DNA of 6,724 bases from an uncultured Clostridia bacterium (GTDB lineage Bacteria > Bacillota > Clostridia > Christensenellales > UBA3700), in contig CAMWPK010000083.1 of NCBI GenBank assembly GCA_947176115.1, forward strand, positions 1-6,724. The letters run 5' to 3'. Shown here in pieces: positions 1 to 6,711 of the stretch. The notes below the pieces were generated by a model. The model was not told the origin of the DNA. It ran no database searches and saw only the letters and a list, made by a program, of their open reading frames with translations. The position numbers and the translations under genes were made by a program. Within the stretch, counting starts at the first letter, position 1. Every line of letters starts with the position of its first letter.

Positions 1-23
1 GCGTATCTCTTTTGGAGATACGC
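1..23. terminator. Hairpin at window edge, probable terminator of the nfeD-floA operon
   Basis: A perfect 9-bp stem (GCGTATCTC at 1-9, GAGATACGC at 15-23) encloses a 5-base loop. It lies 21 bases past the stop codon of the last minus-strand gene. On the plus strand it is followed by a T-rich tail (24-33), which on the minus strand is an A-rich lead-in, the usual look of a bidirectional terminator. The minus-strand T-tract, if present, would fall outside the window, so termination of this operon is inferred from position. Confidence 0.65.
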
Positions 24-44
24 TTTATTTTAAGTCGTTTTGAG

Positions 45-677
45 TTATCTCAACCTATTTGTTCTATACCCTCTTTTGAAAGCAGGCTCGTTGAGAATTT
101 CTCCGTAGACTATTGCCTTTTGAAGGGGTGTAAGCTCAAGTTTCTTTGCTTCGTCCTCATCGAGTTTGACATATCTAAGATTGTAGCTGTCTTCGCAACC
201 TTCTGTAGACTTACCGCTTATACTGTGCATCGTAGGTACGTACTCAACTCTGTACTTATCCTTGCTCTCGTGATGAGAAACGTCGCAATGATTGTCATGA
301 TGCGATGAAGTAACTATAACTTCTTTTGCCTTTACCTCATTACGTAGCGCTTGATTACGTTTCAACTCGACAAGTCGCTGTTGAAGTTCTGTCATCATTT
401 GCTGTTTTGCAGTATTATTCTGCGACGTACTTGCGCTCTGAGTAGATTGCGCAGTATGTTGAGGTTGCGAGAAGTTCGCAGGCTGTTGAGAATGACTTAC
501 CGGCTTAGACGAATTGTCATAGTCCAAAAACTTTTTGAACTCGTCCTTACTGTCAAGCAACTTCATTGCCCTTTCCGCATCTTGCTTTTGCTTATTTTGT
601 TTAGCCTTTTTAGCGCTTTCACCGATTACCGCTATTGCGCCAATGGCTACTATTACGCCTAAAACAATAAAGAACAT
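45..677 (-). CDS. Hypothetical single-pass membrane protein, third gene of the nfeD-floA operon
   Basis: This 210-residue protein is not one I recognise by name. Residues 2-19 form one hydrophobic N-terminal helix, directly followed by a Lys-rich stretch (23-32), so the rest is predicted to be cytoplasmic and anchored by the N terminus. Then come a charged helical part (about 33-55), a low-complexity Gln/Ser/Thr linker (about 56-93), a probable short coiled coil (about 94-119), a cluster of His and Cys (H126, H127, H130, C131, H135, H136) that could bind a metal, and a C-terminal motif (about 183-203, LTPLQKAIVYGEILNEPAFK). The start ATG shares one base with the floA stop codon (TAATG), and an AAGGA element 9 bases upstream lies inside the end of floA, so translation is probably coupled. 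In Bacillus subtilis a small gene (yqfB) also follows floA, but I see no basis for calling this a homologue. A role with FloA/NfeD is inferred from position only. Confidence 0.85.
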   Translation of the reverse strand: MFFIVLGVIVAIGAIAVIGESAKKAKQNKQKQDAERAMKLLDSKDEFKKFLDYDNSSKPVSHSQQPANFSQPQHTAQSTQSASTSQNNTAKQQMMTELQQRLVELKRNQALRNEVKAKEVIVTSSHHDNHCDVSHHESKDKYRVEYVPTMHSISGKSTEGCEDSYNLRYVKLDEDEAKKLELTPLQKAIVYGEILNEPAFKRGYRTNRLR

Positions 678-1696
678 TATTTCTTTTCCTTCTTATTTAC
701 TTCGCTGGACTCTTCTACTCCGCCTATAGCGTTACGCATATTGGTATCCGCCATTACGTTTTGCATATTGTAATAGTCCATTACGCCGAGTTTGCCTTTT
801 TGCAAAGCCTGAGCCATAGCCTTTGGAACTTGAGATTCCGCCTCGATAACGAGAGCTTTCATTTCTTGGGTCTTTGCCTTCATTTCCTGCTCTAAAGCGA
901 CAGCCATAGCGCGTCTTTCTTCGGCTTTTGCCTCTGCGATTCTCTTATCGGCCTCAGCTTGATCCATCTGAAGTTGTGCGCCGATATTTCTGCCGACGTC
1001 GATATCTGCTATATCAATTGAAAGTATTTCATATGCCGTACCGCTGTCAAGACCTTTGTTAAGCACCGTCTTAGAGATTGCGTCAGGATTTTCAAGCACG
1101 TCCTTGTGCGACTCTGCCGAGCCTACCGTCGTGACAATGCCTTCGCCTATACGGGCAATGATAGTATCCTCGCCTGCGCCACCAATAAGTCTGGTGATAT
1201 TTGCTCTCACAGTTACTCTTGCCTTAACTCTTAATTCAATACCGTTTTTTGCTATTGCCGATATTGCAGGAGTTTCGATTACCTTTGGATTAACCGACAC
1301 TTTAACTGCATTGAGTACGTCTCTACCTGCAAGGTCGATTGCTCTTGCGGTTTCTGCCGTCAATTCCATATTTGCCGAGTGCGCGGAAATCAAAGCGTTG
1401 ACAACTTTGATTACGTCGCCTCTTGCAAGCACGTGACTTTCCAATTCGTCAATGGAGATGTCAAGTCCCGCTTTCTTTGCAGAGATGTACGCATCGACAA
1501 GAGGAATTACTTTAATACCTCTCCATCTCATACCGATGAGCCTAGTCATTGAGATTTTCACACCCGATACGAGCGCTCTAAACCAAATTCTGATAGGCAA
1601 AAGACTGAAAATAATTGCTAGCAATACAAGCAGGACGACTGCTACGACTATTGCCGTAATGCCTGCCACGCTAAGCGCCAATGTCATTATAGCCAT
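677..1696 (-). CDS. floA: Flotillin-like protein FloA (SPFH/band 7 family)
   Basis: The 339-residue product is a membrane scaffold protein of functional membrane microdomains, close in length to Bacillus subtilis FloA (YqfA, about 331 residues) and, from memory, collinear with it. A hydrophobic N-terminal segment (about 6-34) sits in the membrane. The SPFH core follows, with family-typical stretches AIDLAGRDVL (119-128), VNPKVIETP (135-143), VTVRANI (161-167), a Gly-rich GGAGE (172-176) and LSIDIADIDVG (225-235). An Ala/Glu/Lys-rich coiled coil (about 242-298) is the oligomerisation region, and a conserved GVMDYYNMQN segment (304-313) precedes a variable charged tail. The start is the first of two nearby ATGs because AAAGGAG lies 6 bases upstream of it, too far from the one at codon 4. 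It follows nfeD after 95 AT-rich bases and overlaps the next gene by one base. FloA family members are known to work with NfeD proteins and to affect membrane fluidity, secretion and signalling. Confidence 0.96.
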   Translation of the reverse strand: MAIMTLALSVAGITAIVVAVVLLVLLAIIFSLLPIRIWFRALVSGVKISMTRLIGMRWRGIKVIPLVDAYISAKKAGLDISIDELESHVLARGDVIKVVNALISAHSANMELTAETARAIDLAGRDVLNAVKVSVNPKVIETPAISAIAKNGIELRVKARVTVRANITRLIGGAGEDTIIARIGEGIVTTVGSAESHKDVLENPDAISKTVLNKGLDSGTAYEILSIDIADIDVGRNIGAQLQMDQAEADKRIAEAKAEERRAMAVALEQEMKAKTQEMKALVIEAESQVPKAMAQALQKGKLGVMDYYNMQNVMADTNMRNAIGGVEESSEVNKKEKK

Positions 1697-1702
1697 TTTT
1701 TA

Positions 1703-1708
1703 CTCCTT
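1703..1708 (-). promoter_or_regulatory. Ribosome binding site of floA
   Basis: AAGGAG lies 6 bases before the ATG at 1696. This spacing favours that codon over the ATG three codons later at 1687, which would be 15 bases away, and so fixes the floA start. Confidence 0.75.
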
Positions 1709-1736
1709 TTTATTTATATATTTTTATTTCAATTTA

Positions 1737-1742
1737 ATTATA
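1737..1742 (-). promoter_or_regulatory. Perfect -10-like TATAAT in the nfeD-floA spacer, doubtful internal promoter
   Basis: The 95-base spacer between nfeD and floA contains TATAAT on the coding strand, about 40 bases before the floA start. No good -35 element is found 16-18 bases upstream and there is no TGn extension, and the whole spacer is AT-rich, so this may be chance. No terminator-like hairpin was seen in the spacer, which favours simple read-through from nfeD. Confidence 0.2.
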
Positions 1743-1791
1743 TACTCTTCGCTTACTCTGATATTATTAATTAAGTCATTAAACTTGGTAA

Positions 1792-2367
1792 TTATACCGT
1801 CGCTTCTTTAGCCAAAGAATATTCTTTTACAGTGATTTTTACTCCTTCTACGGCAATTACCTCTATATCCTTGCCTTTCTCTATTAGAGCAGACTGAGAT
1901 ACGACGCTGTATAGTTTGCCGTCGATTACTGCGTTACCGCTTGGGCGCAAAACGGAAGTCGATACGCCGACTTTACCGAGCAACTGCGAAAAGTCCTCCG
2001 TACCGCCGGTTATTCCTTCAGATACTGCAAGAGTCTTCTGCACAAGTCCGGTACGCGACAGTTTGCCCTTTTTAAGCGAGCGCAACATTATCAAAAGCGC
2101 AACGCATACTACGACAGCTACGCATATAAGCATTACAAAGAACTGTACTATGAGCGAACCTCGCTTGCTCATAAACAGCCTTACCGCCATACCTGCAAGT
2201 ACGAGAATTATACCGCATATTCCAAAAAATCCAAAACCCGGTTGGAATATCTCAACGATAATAAAAATCGTTCCCAAAATGAGAAGTATCGCAGGTATTA
2301 TGCCTATGTCGCTAAAGGCAATTCCAATTTCTTGCCAAAAGGTCAATCCATTGCTAGCCAACAACAT
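1792..2367 (-). CDS. nfeD: NfeD-family membrane protein, short form without protease domain
   Basis: The 191-residue protein has three predicted membrane helices (about 23-41, 45-65 and 71-95) and a C-terminal beta-rich OB-fold domain (about 127-182). Family hallmarks are EIFQPGFGFFGICG (39-52) and, in the OB domain, LLGKVGVSTSVLRPSGNAVI (129-148) followed by the ALIEKG and VIAVEGVKI segments. NfeD proteins partner with flotillins or stomatins; the OB domain is thought to be the interaction module. Some members, such as Bacillus subtilis YqeZ, carry a ClpP-like serine protease domain at the N terminus, which is absent here. The gene is the first of the nfeD-floA operon, with its own promoter and a near-perfect Shine-Dalgarno sequence that fixes the start. 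Partner choice (FloA) is inferred from adjacency, which is the usual arrangement for this family. Confidence 0.93.
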   Translation of the reverse strand: MLLASNGLTFWQEIGIAFSDIGIIPAILLILGTIFIIVEIFQPGFGFFGICGIILVLAGMAVRLFMSKRGSLIVQFFVMLICVAVVVCVALLIMLRSLKKGKLSRTGLVQKTLAVSEGITGGTEDFSQLLGKVGVSTSVLRPSGNAVIDGKLYSVVSQSALIEKGKDIEVIAVEGVKITVKEYSLAKEATV

Positions 2368-2371
2368 TTGC

Positions 2372-2382
2372 TCACCTCCTTT
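2372..2382 (-). promoter_or_regulatory. Near-perfect Shine-Dalgarno of nfeD
   Basis: AAAGGAGGTGA is complementary over 11 bases to the typical 3' end of 16S rRNA in Bacillota and lies 4 bases before the ATG counted from its last base. It sets the nfeD start at 2367 and suggests strong initiation. Confidence 0.85.
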
Positions 2383-2387
2383 TCTAT

Positions 2388-2416
2388 AGTATATACGACT
2401 TTTGAAGAGAAAGCAA
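2388..2416 (-). promoter_or_regulatory. SigA-type promoter of the nfeD-floA operon
   Basis: On the coding strand TTGCTT (2416-2411) and TATACT (2393-2388) are separated by exactly 17 bases. Transcription would start near 2380-2383, which leaves a leader of only about 13-16 bases, most of it the Shine-Dalgarno sequence. The bases CGTA next to the -10 recall ECF sigma promoters, but no suitable -35 for such a factor is found at the right distance. Confidence 0.65.
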
Positions 2417-2464
2417 TATCAAAAATTATTTTACTTTACAAAAATTATGTAGTTTTTACACAAA

Positions 2465-2499
2465 AATTCAAACCAAAAGACTGCCATATGGCAGTCTTT
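2465..2499 (-). terminator. Probable terminator of the ABC exporter operon
   Basis: A perfect 24-bp palindrome (2476-2499; arms AAAGACTGCC and GGCAGTCTTT around ATAT) lies about 100 bases past the stop codon of the second ABC gene. On the minus strand it is followed by TTTTGGTTTGAATTTTT, a T-rich though interrupted tract. It separates the exporter genes from the nfeD promoter. A protein-binding site is the alternative reading, since the palindrome is exact and its GC part is short. Confidence 0.6.
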
Positions 2500-2600
2500 C
2501 GGTAAAGTTTATAAAAGGTCGTACATTAGATATAGTCAATTTGTATAGCAATTACAGTTTAGCATTAAAAAAACCAAATTGCAATACCCTTTTGAAAATT

Positions 2601-4820
2601 TTACAAATTCTTGCTATTCAACGTTTTGTCAATCTCATCGATGCTTATACCCAAAAATTGAGCGTTGTACAATTCAGCATAGAAACCGCCTTTTGCAAGC
2701 AACTCCTCATGCCTGCCCTGCTCAACTATATCGCCGTCTTTGAGTACCAAGATATTGTCGGCGTCTTTTATTGTGGATAATCTGTGGGCTATGACAAAGC
2801 TCGTCCTGCCTTGCATCAAAGTATTCATAGCCTGTTGTATAAGCATCTCGGTACGGGTATCAACCAAGCTGGTAGCCTCGTCAAGTATCATAATCTCGCA
2901 ATCGGCAAGTATTGCTCTTGCAATAGTCAAGAGTTGTTTTTGTCCTTGAGAGATATTGCTTGCGTCTGCGTCTATGACAAAGTTGTAACCGTTGGGCAAA
3001 ATCTGTATGAAGTGGTCGGCGCACGCAAGTTTTGATGCGCGTATGACCTCTTCGTCCGTTGCGTCAAGTCTGCCGTAACGGATATTTTCCATAATCGTAT
3101 CATTGTATAGCCAAGTATCTTGCAATACCATGCCTATATGTTTACGCAAGCCCGCGCGCGAATAGTCTTTTATATTCTTACCGTCTACGAATATATCTCC
3201 CGAATTCACGTCGTAATATCTCATGAGCAATTTGACTATAGTCGTCTTGCCTGCGCCCGTAGGACCTACTATCGCCACTCTCTGACCGCTTTTTACGTGG
3301 CTTGTGAAATCGTTGATAATTATTTTATCATCCGAATATCCGAACTTAACGTGTTCAAAGTCAACGTCGCCGTTTATTCTTTCCACAGTAAGTTGTCCGC
3401 TCTCTTGCTCTTCCTCTTCTTCAAGGAATGCGAATACTCTTTCCGCCGCCGCCATAGTAGATTGGAAAGTATTAGCTACGCTTGCAAGCTGTGTAATGGG
3501 TTGATTAAACTGCTTGACGTACTGCACGAAAGCCTGAATATTACCCACGCCCAGCGGTCCTTTCACGACTAAGTATCCGCCTAGGATACATACGCCGACA
3601 AAACTCAAATTGCCTATGACTTTTGCCGTAGGTTGCATAAGTCCCGAGAAAAACTGCGACGTCCAAGCCGAAGAATACAATTCGTCATTATATTTTTTGA
3701 ACTCTTCAATACTCTTTTCTTCGCCGTTGAAAAGTTTTACTACGTTCTGTCCGGAAAACATCTCTTCGATTTGCCCGTTGACGTGTCCGAGATATTCTTG
3801 CTGTCTTTTGAAATACTTTTGAGAATTCTTAATTATTATCATTGCTATGACAAGCATAATAGGAACGCTGACAACTGCTATCAACGTCATGAGCGGACTG
3901 ATTTTGAGCATCATTATCAATACGCCTATTACCGTAGTCACCGACGTGAGAAGTTGCGACATACTTTGATTCAAAGAAGTAGCTATCGTGTCTATATCGT
4001 TGGTGATAAGGCTCATTACTTCACCGTTGGTAGTCTTGTCGTAGAACTTAAGTGGCAATTTATCAATCTTCTCATTGAGATCGCGTCTAAATCTATATGA
4101 TATCTTTTGAGCTACTCCGGAGAGCAAGAAACCTTGCAGATACGCCATGATTCCGCTTGAAACCACAAGCAAAATCAACTTAAGGGCAATCTTTGCGATT
4201 GCGTCAAAGTCAATTTCCGGCTTTTCGTCAAAGGATACGCTTTTAACTTGGTCGCGATATGCCTCAGGTACTTTAGATAGAAATACCGACGCGTCGATTC
4301 CCAATTTGTCAATAAACTCGCCTATCGTATTGGAATTCTTACTTGCATAGGCAAGCGCGCCGAGCTTGATACCGTCTATATCGTCATTAGACGGCATTGA
4401 TTGCAAAGCGTCCTTTACTCCTTGAGGTATCTGCTCCGACATATCGCTTGAATCTTCGCTATCGTCATTTAATATATTGCGTATATCGCCAATCGAAAAA
4501 TAACAATACGGCGAAGATTCCATAATCGTCAACGTTTTGTCATCGAACTTAAGCATCGGCACAACCGTTTTGTAGACAGTCTTTTTCATTGCGCCTTCTA
4601 CCAATACGTCTGTCGCTCCGCTCAATACGTCGGGCACGGTTATCGTCGCTACAACTCCGCCGATAGCTAAGATAAAGGCAATTATAATAACAAGTATATC
4701 GCTACGCATGTACTTCAACAATTTTGCCGAAGTACCCTTGAAATCTTTTGCCTTTTCTCCGCCTCCCATTCTCATGCCGACGCCCATAGGTCCTTTTGGA
4801 GGTCTTGTCGTATTACTCAT
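2601..4820 (-). CDS. Heterodimeric ABC exporter subunit with canonical catalytic site (BmrD/YheH type)
   Basis: This 739-residue half-transporter has an N-terminal membrane domain fused to an ATPase domain. A Gly/Met/Pro-rich cytoplasmic start and the segment GEKAKDFKGT (21-30) are typical of this subfamily. TM1 is at about 42-62 and TM2 at about 211-232; the roughly 130 residues between them form an unusually long external loop. Four more helices follow. The ATPase has Walker A GPTGAGKT (519-526), Q-loop Q567, a degenerate signature ISQGQ (623-627), Walker B ending D647 with catalytic E648, D-loop SLVD (651-654) and H-loop H679. Family knowledge says such subunits pair with one bearing the degenerate Walker B, which is exactly the upstream gene. 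The ATG at 4820 is chosen over one 19 codons upstream because it overlaps the previous stop (ATGA) and has GGAGGAGG before it. The likely role is ATP-driven export of drugs, lipids or peptides; the substrate cannot be told from sequence. Confidence 0.95.
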   Translation of the reverse strand: MSNTTRPPKGPMGVGMRMGGGEKAKDFKGTSAKLLKYMRSDILVIIIAFILAIGGVVATITVPDVLSGATDVLVEGAMKKTVYKTVVPMLKFDDKTLTIMESSPYCYFSIGDIRNILNDDSEDSSDMSEQIPQGVKDALQSMPSNDDIDGIKLGALAYASKNSNTIGEFIDKLGIDASVFLSKVPEAYRDQVKSVSFDEKPEIDFDAIAKIALKLILLVVSSGIMAYLQGFLLSGVAQKISYRFRRDLNEKIDKLPLKFYDKTTNGEVMSLITNDIDTIATSLNQSMSQLLTSVTTVIGVLIMMLKISPLMTLIAVVSVPIMLVIAMIIIKNSQKYFKRQQEYLGHVNGQIEEMFSGQNVVKLFNGEEKSIEEFKKYNDELYSSAWTSQFFSGLMQPTAKVIGNLSFVGVCILGGYLVVKGPLGVGNIQAFVQYVKQFNQPITQLASVANTFQSTMAAAERVFAFLEEEEEQESGQLTVERINGDVDFEHVKFGYSDDKIIINDFTSHVKSGQRVAIVGPTGAGKTTIVKLLMRYYDVNSGDIFVDGKNIKDYSRAGLRKHIGMVLQDTWLYNDTIMENIRYGRLDATDEEVIRASKLACADHFIQILPNGYNFVIDADASNISQGQKQLLTIARAILADCEIMILDEATSLVDTRTEMLIQQAMNTLMQGRTSFVIAHRLSTIKDADNILVLKDGDIVEQGRHEELLAKGGFYAELYNAQFLGISIDEIDKTLNSKNL

Positions 4821-6556
4821 AAACTCAATTCCTCCTCCGATAATTGCGACGTGGCTATGTCCAAATAGGTCTTGCACGTCTTGAGCAAGTCTTGGTGCTT
4901 TCCCTCTCCCACTATTTTTCCGTCGTCAAGAACAATTATGTTGTCAGCATTCTTAATCGTACCTACGCGTTGAGCGACAATTATTACGCAAGCGTCGCCC
5001 ATTTCTTCCGCCAAAGCCTGCCTAAGTTTGGCGTCTGTCTTGAAGTCAAGCGCGGAGAAAGAATCGTCAAAGACGTATATCGGAGCCTTTTTGCTTATGG
5101 CTCTGGCAATTGCAAGACGTTGTTTCTGTCCGCCGGAGACGTTGGTTCCGCCTTGAGAAATTTCCCTTTCAAAACCTTTTTCGTCAATATTTATAAATTC
5201 GCTTGCTTGAGCAATATCCACCGCCTTTTGCAAGTCGTCTTGATTTGCGTTTTCCAACCCGTACCCTACGTTGGAAGCTATATCTCCCGAAAACAAGATA
5301 TTCTTTTGCGGAACAAAACCAATATTATTGCGTAAATCTTTGATATTGATATCTCTTATATCTACTCCGTCGATTGTAATCTTTCCGCTCGTCACATCCA
5401 TAAGCCTTGGCAAAAGCGATACCACGGTAGACTTACCGCTTCCTGTAGACCCAATCAAGGCAGTAACTTGTCCGCTCTTTGCCTCGAACGTAATATTCTC
5501 CACTGCAAGCGCGCCTCCGCCGTACCCGTAACTGACGTCCTCAAACTTGACGTCGCCCTTGAATCTCTCGCCTGTAGGCATATCCTTGCCTTGCGCGTTT
5601 TTAATAGATATCGGAGTATCCAGCACTTCGCTTACTCTGCCGATAGACACCCTTGCTCTTGGCAATATGAGGAATATCATTGATATTATCATAAATGACA
5701 TTATGACTTGTAAGGCGTATTGCATAAATGCCACCATATTGGCAATTTGAGAAAAGTCTTCAATATGCTGGGCAAATATCCAAACTATCATGAGCATAAT
5801 GCCATTCATTGCAATCGTCATAATAGGAATAAGAATAGCCATAAGCCTTGATGTAAAAAGCGACGTGCGCGTCAACTCGCTGTTGGCTTTGTCAAAGCGC
5901 TCCTCTTCGTGCTTTTGCGTATTAAAAGCTCTTATTACCATCATTCCGCTCAGTTCGTCGCCTGCTATTTGGTTGACCTTGTCTATCTGCTTTTGCATCT
6001 TGGTAAACTTTGGTTGAACTATCGTCAAGGCAAGCGCAATCATTACGACTATCACCGCAATAGCCACTACTATTACCCAAGCAAGCGAACTGATACCGCC
6101 CGAATACTCAACCGCCATAATGCTACCGCCTATGCCCATAATAGGCGCAAACATTACCAATCTCAAGGTAATAATAGTAAGCATCTGGATTTGGTTAATA
6201 TCATTGGTACTTCTGGTGATTAGCGACGAAACGGAAAACTTATTGTATTCCTCGCCTGCAAAATTCATTACTTTAGAAAACACGTCAAAACGCAAATCTC
6301 TAGAAACCTTTGCCCCTATCAATGAGGATAAAAAACCAACTGTCACGGCGCACACGCAAGCAGTCAGACTTAATAATATCATCTTCCAGCCGTAACTCCA
6401 TATTACCGCCATATCCGACGCTCCCACGCCGTCGTTTAGCAAACCTGACATATAACTTGGCAATTGCAATTCACAAATAGCCTCGCCTGTCAAAAATGCA
6501 AGCGAGATAATTATCAAATACCAATATTTGCGATAATACTTAAGAATGGTTTTCAT
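4817..6556 (-). CDS. Heterodimeric ABC exporter subunit with degenerate catalytic site (BmrC/YheI type)
   Basis: This 579-residue half-transporter has six predicted membrane helices (about 12-30, 53-80, 126-150, 155-178, 240-262, 270-300) followed by an ATPase domain from about 335. The ATPase shows A-loop tyrosine (about Y345), Walker A GSTGSGKS (369-376), Q-loop Q417, an intact signature VSGGQ (473-477), and D-loop SALD (501-504). The catalytic Glu after Walker B is Asp (D498, in VFDDSFSALD) and the H-loop His is Gln (Q529, in VAQRVGTI). This Asp/Gln pair, 31 residues apart, is the known degenerate site of heterodimeric exporters such as TM287/TM288 and BmrCD. Its signature motif completes the active site of the partner encoded next, with which it overlaps by ATGA. 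No Shine-Dalgarno sequence precedes the ATG; no later Met fits the family start. Export of a hydrophobic compound from cytoplasm or inner leaflet is the likely role; the substrate is unknown. Confidence 0.95.
   Translation of the reverse strand: MKTILKYYRKYWYLIIISLAFLTGEAICELQLPSYMSGLLNDGVGASDMAVIWSYGWKMILLSLTACVCAVTVGFLSSLIGAKVSRDLRFDVFSKVMNFAGEEYNKFSVSSLITRSTNDINQIQMLTIITLRLVMFAPIMGIGGSIMAVEYSGGISSLAWVIVVAIAVIVVMIALALTIVQPKFTKMQKQIDKVNQIAGDELSGMMVIRAFNTQKHEEERFDKANSELTRTSLFTSRLMAILIPIMTIAMNGIMLMIVWIFAQHIEDFSQIANMVAFMQYALQVIMSFMIISMIFLILPRARVSIGRVSEVLDTPISIKNAQGKDMPTGERFKGDVKFEDVSYGYGGGALAVENITFEAKSGQVTALIGSTGSGKSTVVSLLPRLMDVTSGKITIDGVDIRDINIKDLRNNIGFVPQKNILFSGDIASNVGYGLENANQDDLQKAVDIAQASEFINIDEKGFEREISQGGTNVSGGQKQRLAIARAISKKAPIYVFDDSFSALDFKTDAKLRQALAEEMGDACVIIVAQRVGTIKNADNIIVLDDGKIVGEGKHQDLLKTCKTYLDIATSQLSEEELSL
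4831..4838 (-). promoter_or_regulatory. Ribosome binding site of the second ABC gene
   Basis: GGAGGAGG lies 10 bases before the ATG at 4820 and inside the 3' end of the upstream ABC gene. Together with the ATGA overlap it fixes the start there and rejects the in-frame ATG at 4877. Confidence 0.8.
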
Positions 6557-6571
6557 AATATACTTATATAT

Positions 6572-6599
6572 TTTATAATTTAATAAGTTATTTAGTCAA
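6572..6599 (-). promoter_or_regulatory. Proximal promoter of the ABC exporter operon
   Basis: TTGACT (6599-6594) and TATAAA (6577-6572) are 16 bases apart on the coding strand; TAAAAT two bases further on gives an 18-base alternative. Transcription would start about 8-10 bases before the ATG at 6556, so the transcript would be nearly leaderless, in line with the missing Shine-Dalgarno sequence. Confidence 0.5.
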
Positions 6600-6640
6600 C
6601 CAAAGCAATGCCAAATTGTGGATAATTTCATTGACATTAC

Positions 6641-6669
6641 AATATAGATAAAATTTGGCTAGATGTAAG
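6641..6669 (-). promoter_or_regulatory. Promoter-like pair in repeat copy 2
   Basis: CTTACA (6669-6664) and TATATT (6646-6641) are separated by 17 bases on the coding strand. The -35 hexamer lies in the right arm of the inverted repeat at 6663-6682, so a bound regulator would block it. It would give a leader of about 80 bases for the first ABC gene. Confidence 0.35.
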
Positions 6670-6682
6670 GCAAAGTTTACAT

Positions 6683-6711
6683 ATAATAGAATAATATTGG
6701 CTCAATGTAAA
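6683..6711 (-). promoter_or_regulatory. Promoter-like pair in repeat copy 1
   Basis: TTTACA (6711-6706) and TATTAT (6688-6683) are separated by 17 bases on the coding strand. As in copy 2 the -35 hexamer is part of the inverted repeat, here at 6705-6724. If used it would start a transcript about 120 bases before the first ABC gene. Confidence 0.35.

Noticed and set aside
1056..1436. Open plus-strand frames opposite floA and the ABC genes
   Set aside because: They lie antisense to well-recognised genes, lack good ribosome binding sites, and their translations show no family features.
2388..2422. ECF (SigW-like) promoter for nfeD, suggested by CGTA beside the -10 and TGATAT upstream
   Set aside because: The distance between TGATAT and CGTA is 18 bases and the -35 matches poorly, while TTGCTT-17-TATACT fits SigA well.
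2500..2600. Possible promoter and small RNA between the second ABC gene and the palindrome (TTGCAA-17-TAAACT, TTGACT-18-TTTATA)
   Set aside because: The region is AT-rich and such matches are expected by chance; any transcript would be very short before the palindrome. Nothing else supports an RNA gene.
4821..4877. Longer reading of the second ABC gene starting at the ATG at 4877
   Set aside because: The extra 19 residues overlap the upstream gene and do not resemble the family N terminus. The ATG at 4820 has GGAGGAGG before it and an ATGA overlap with the upstream stop codon.
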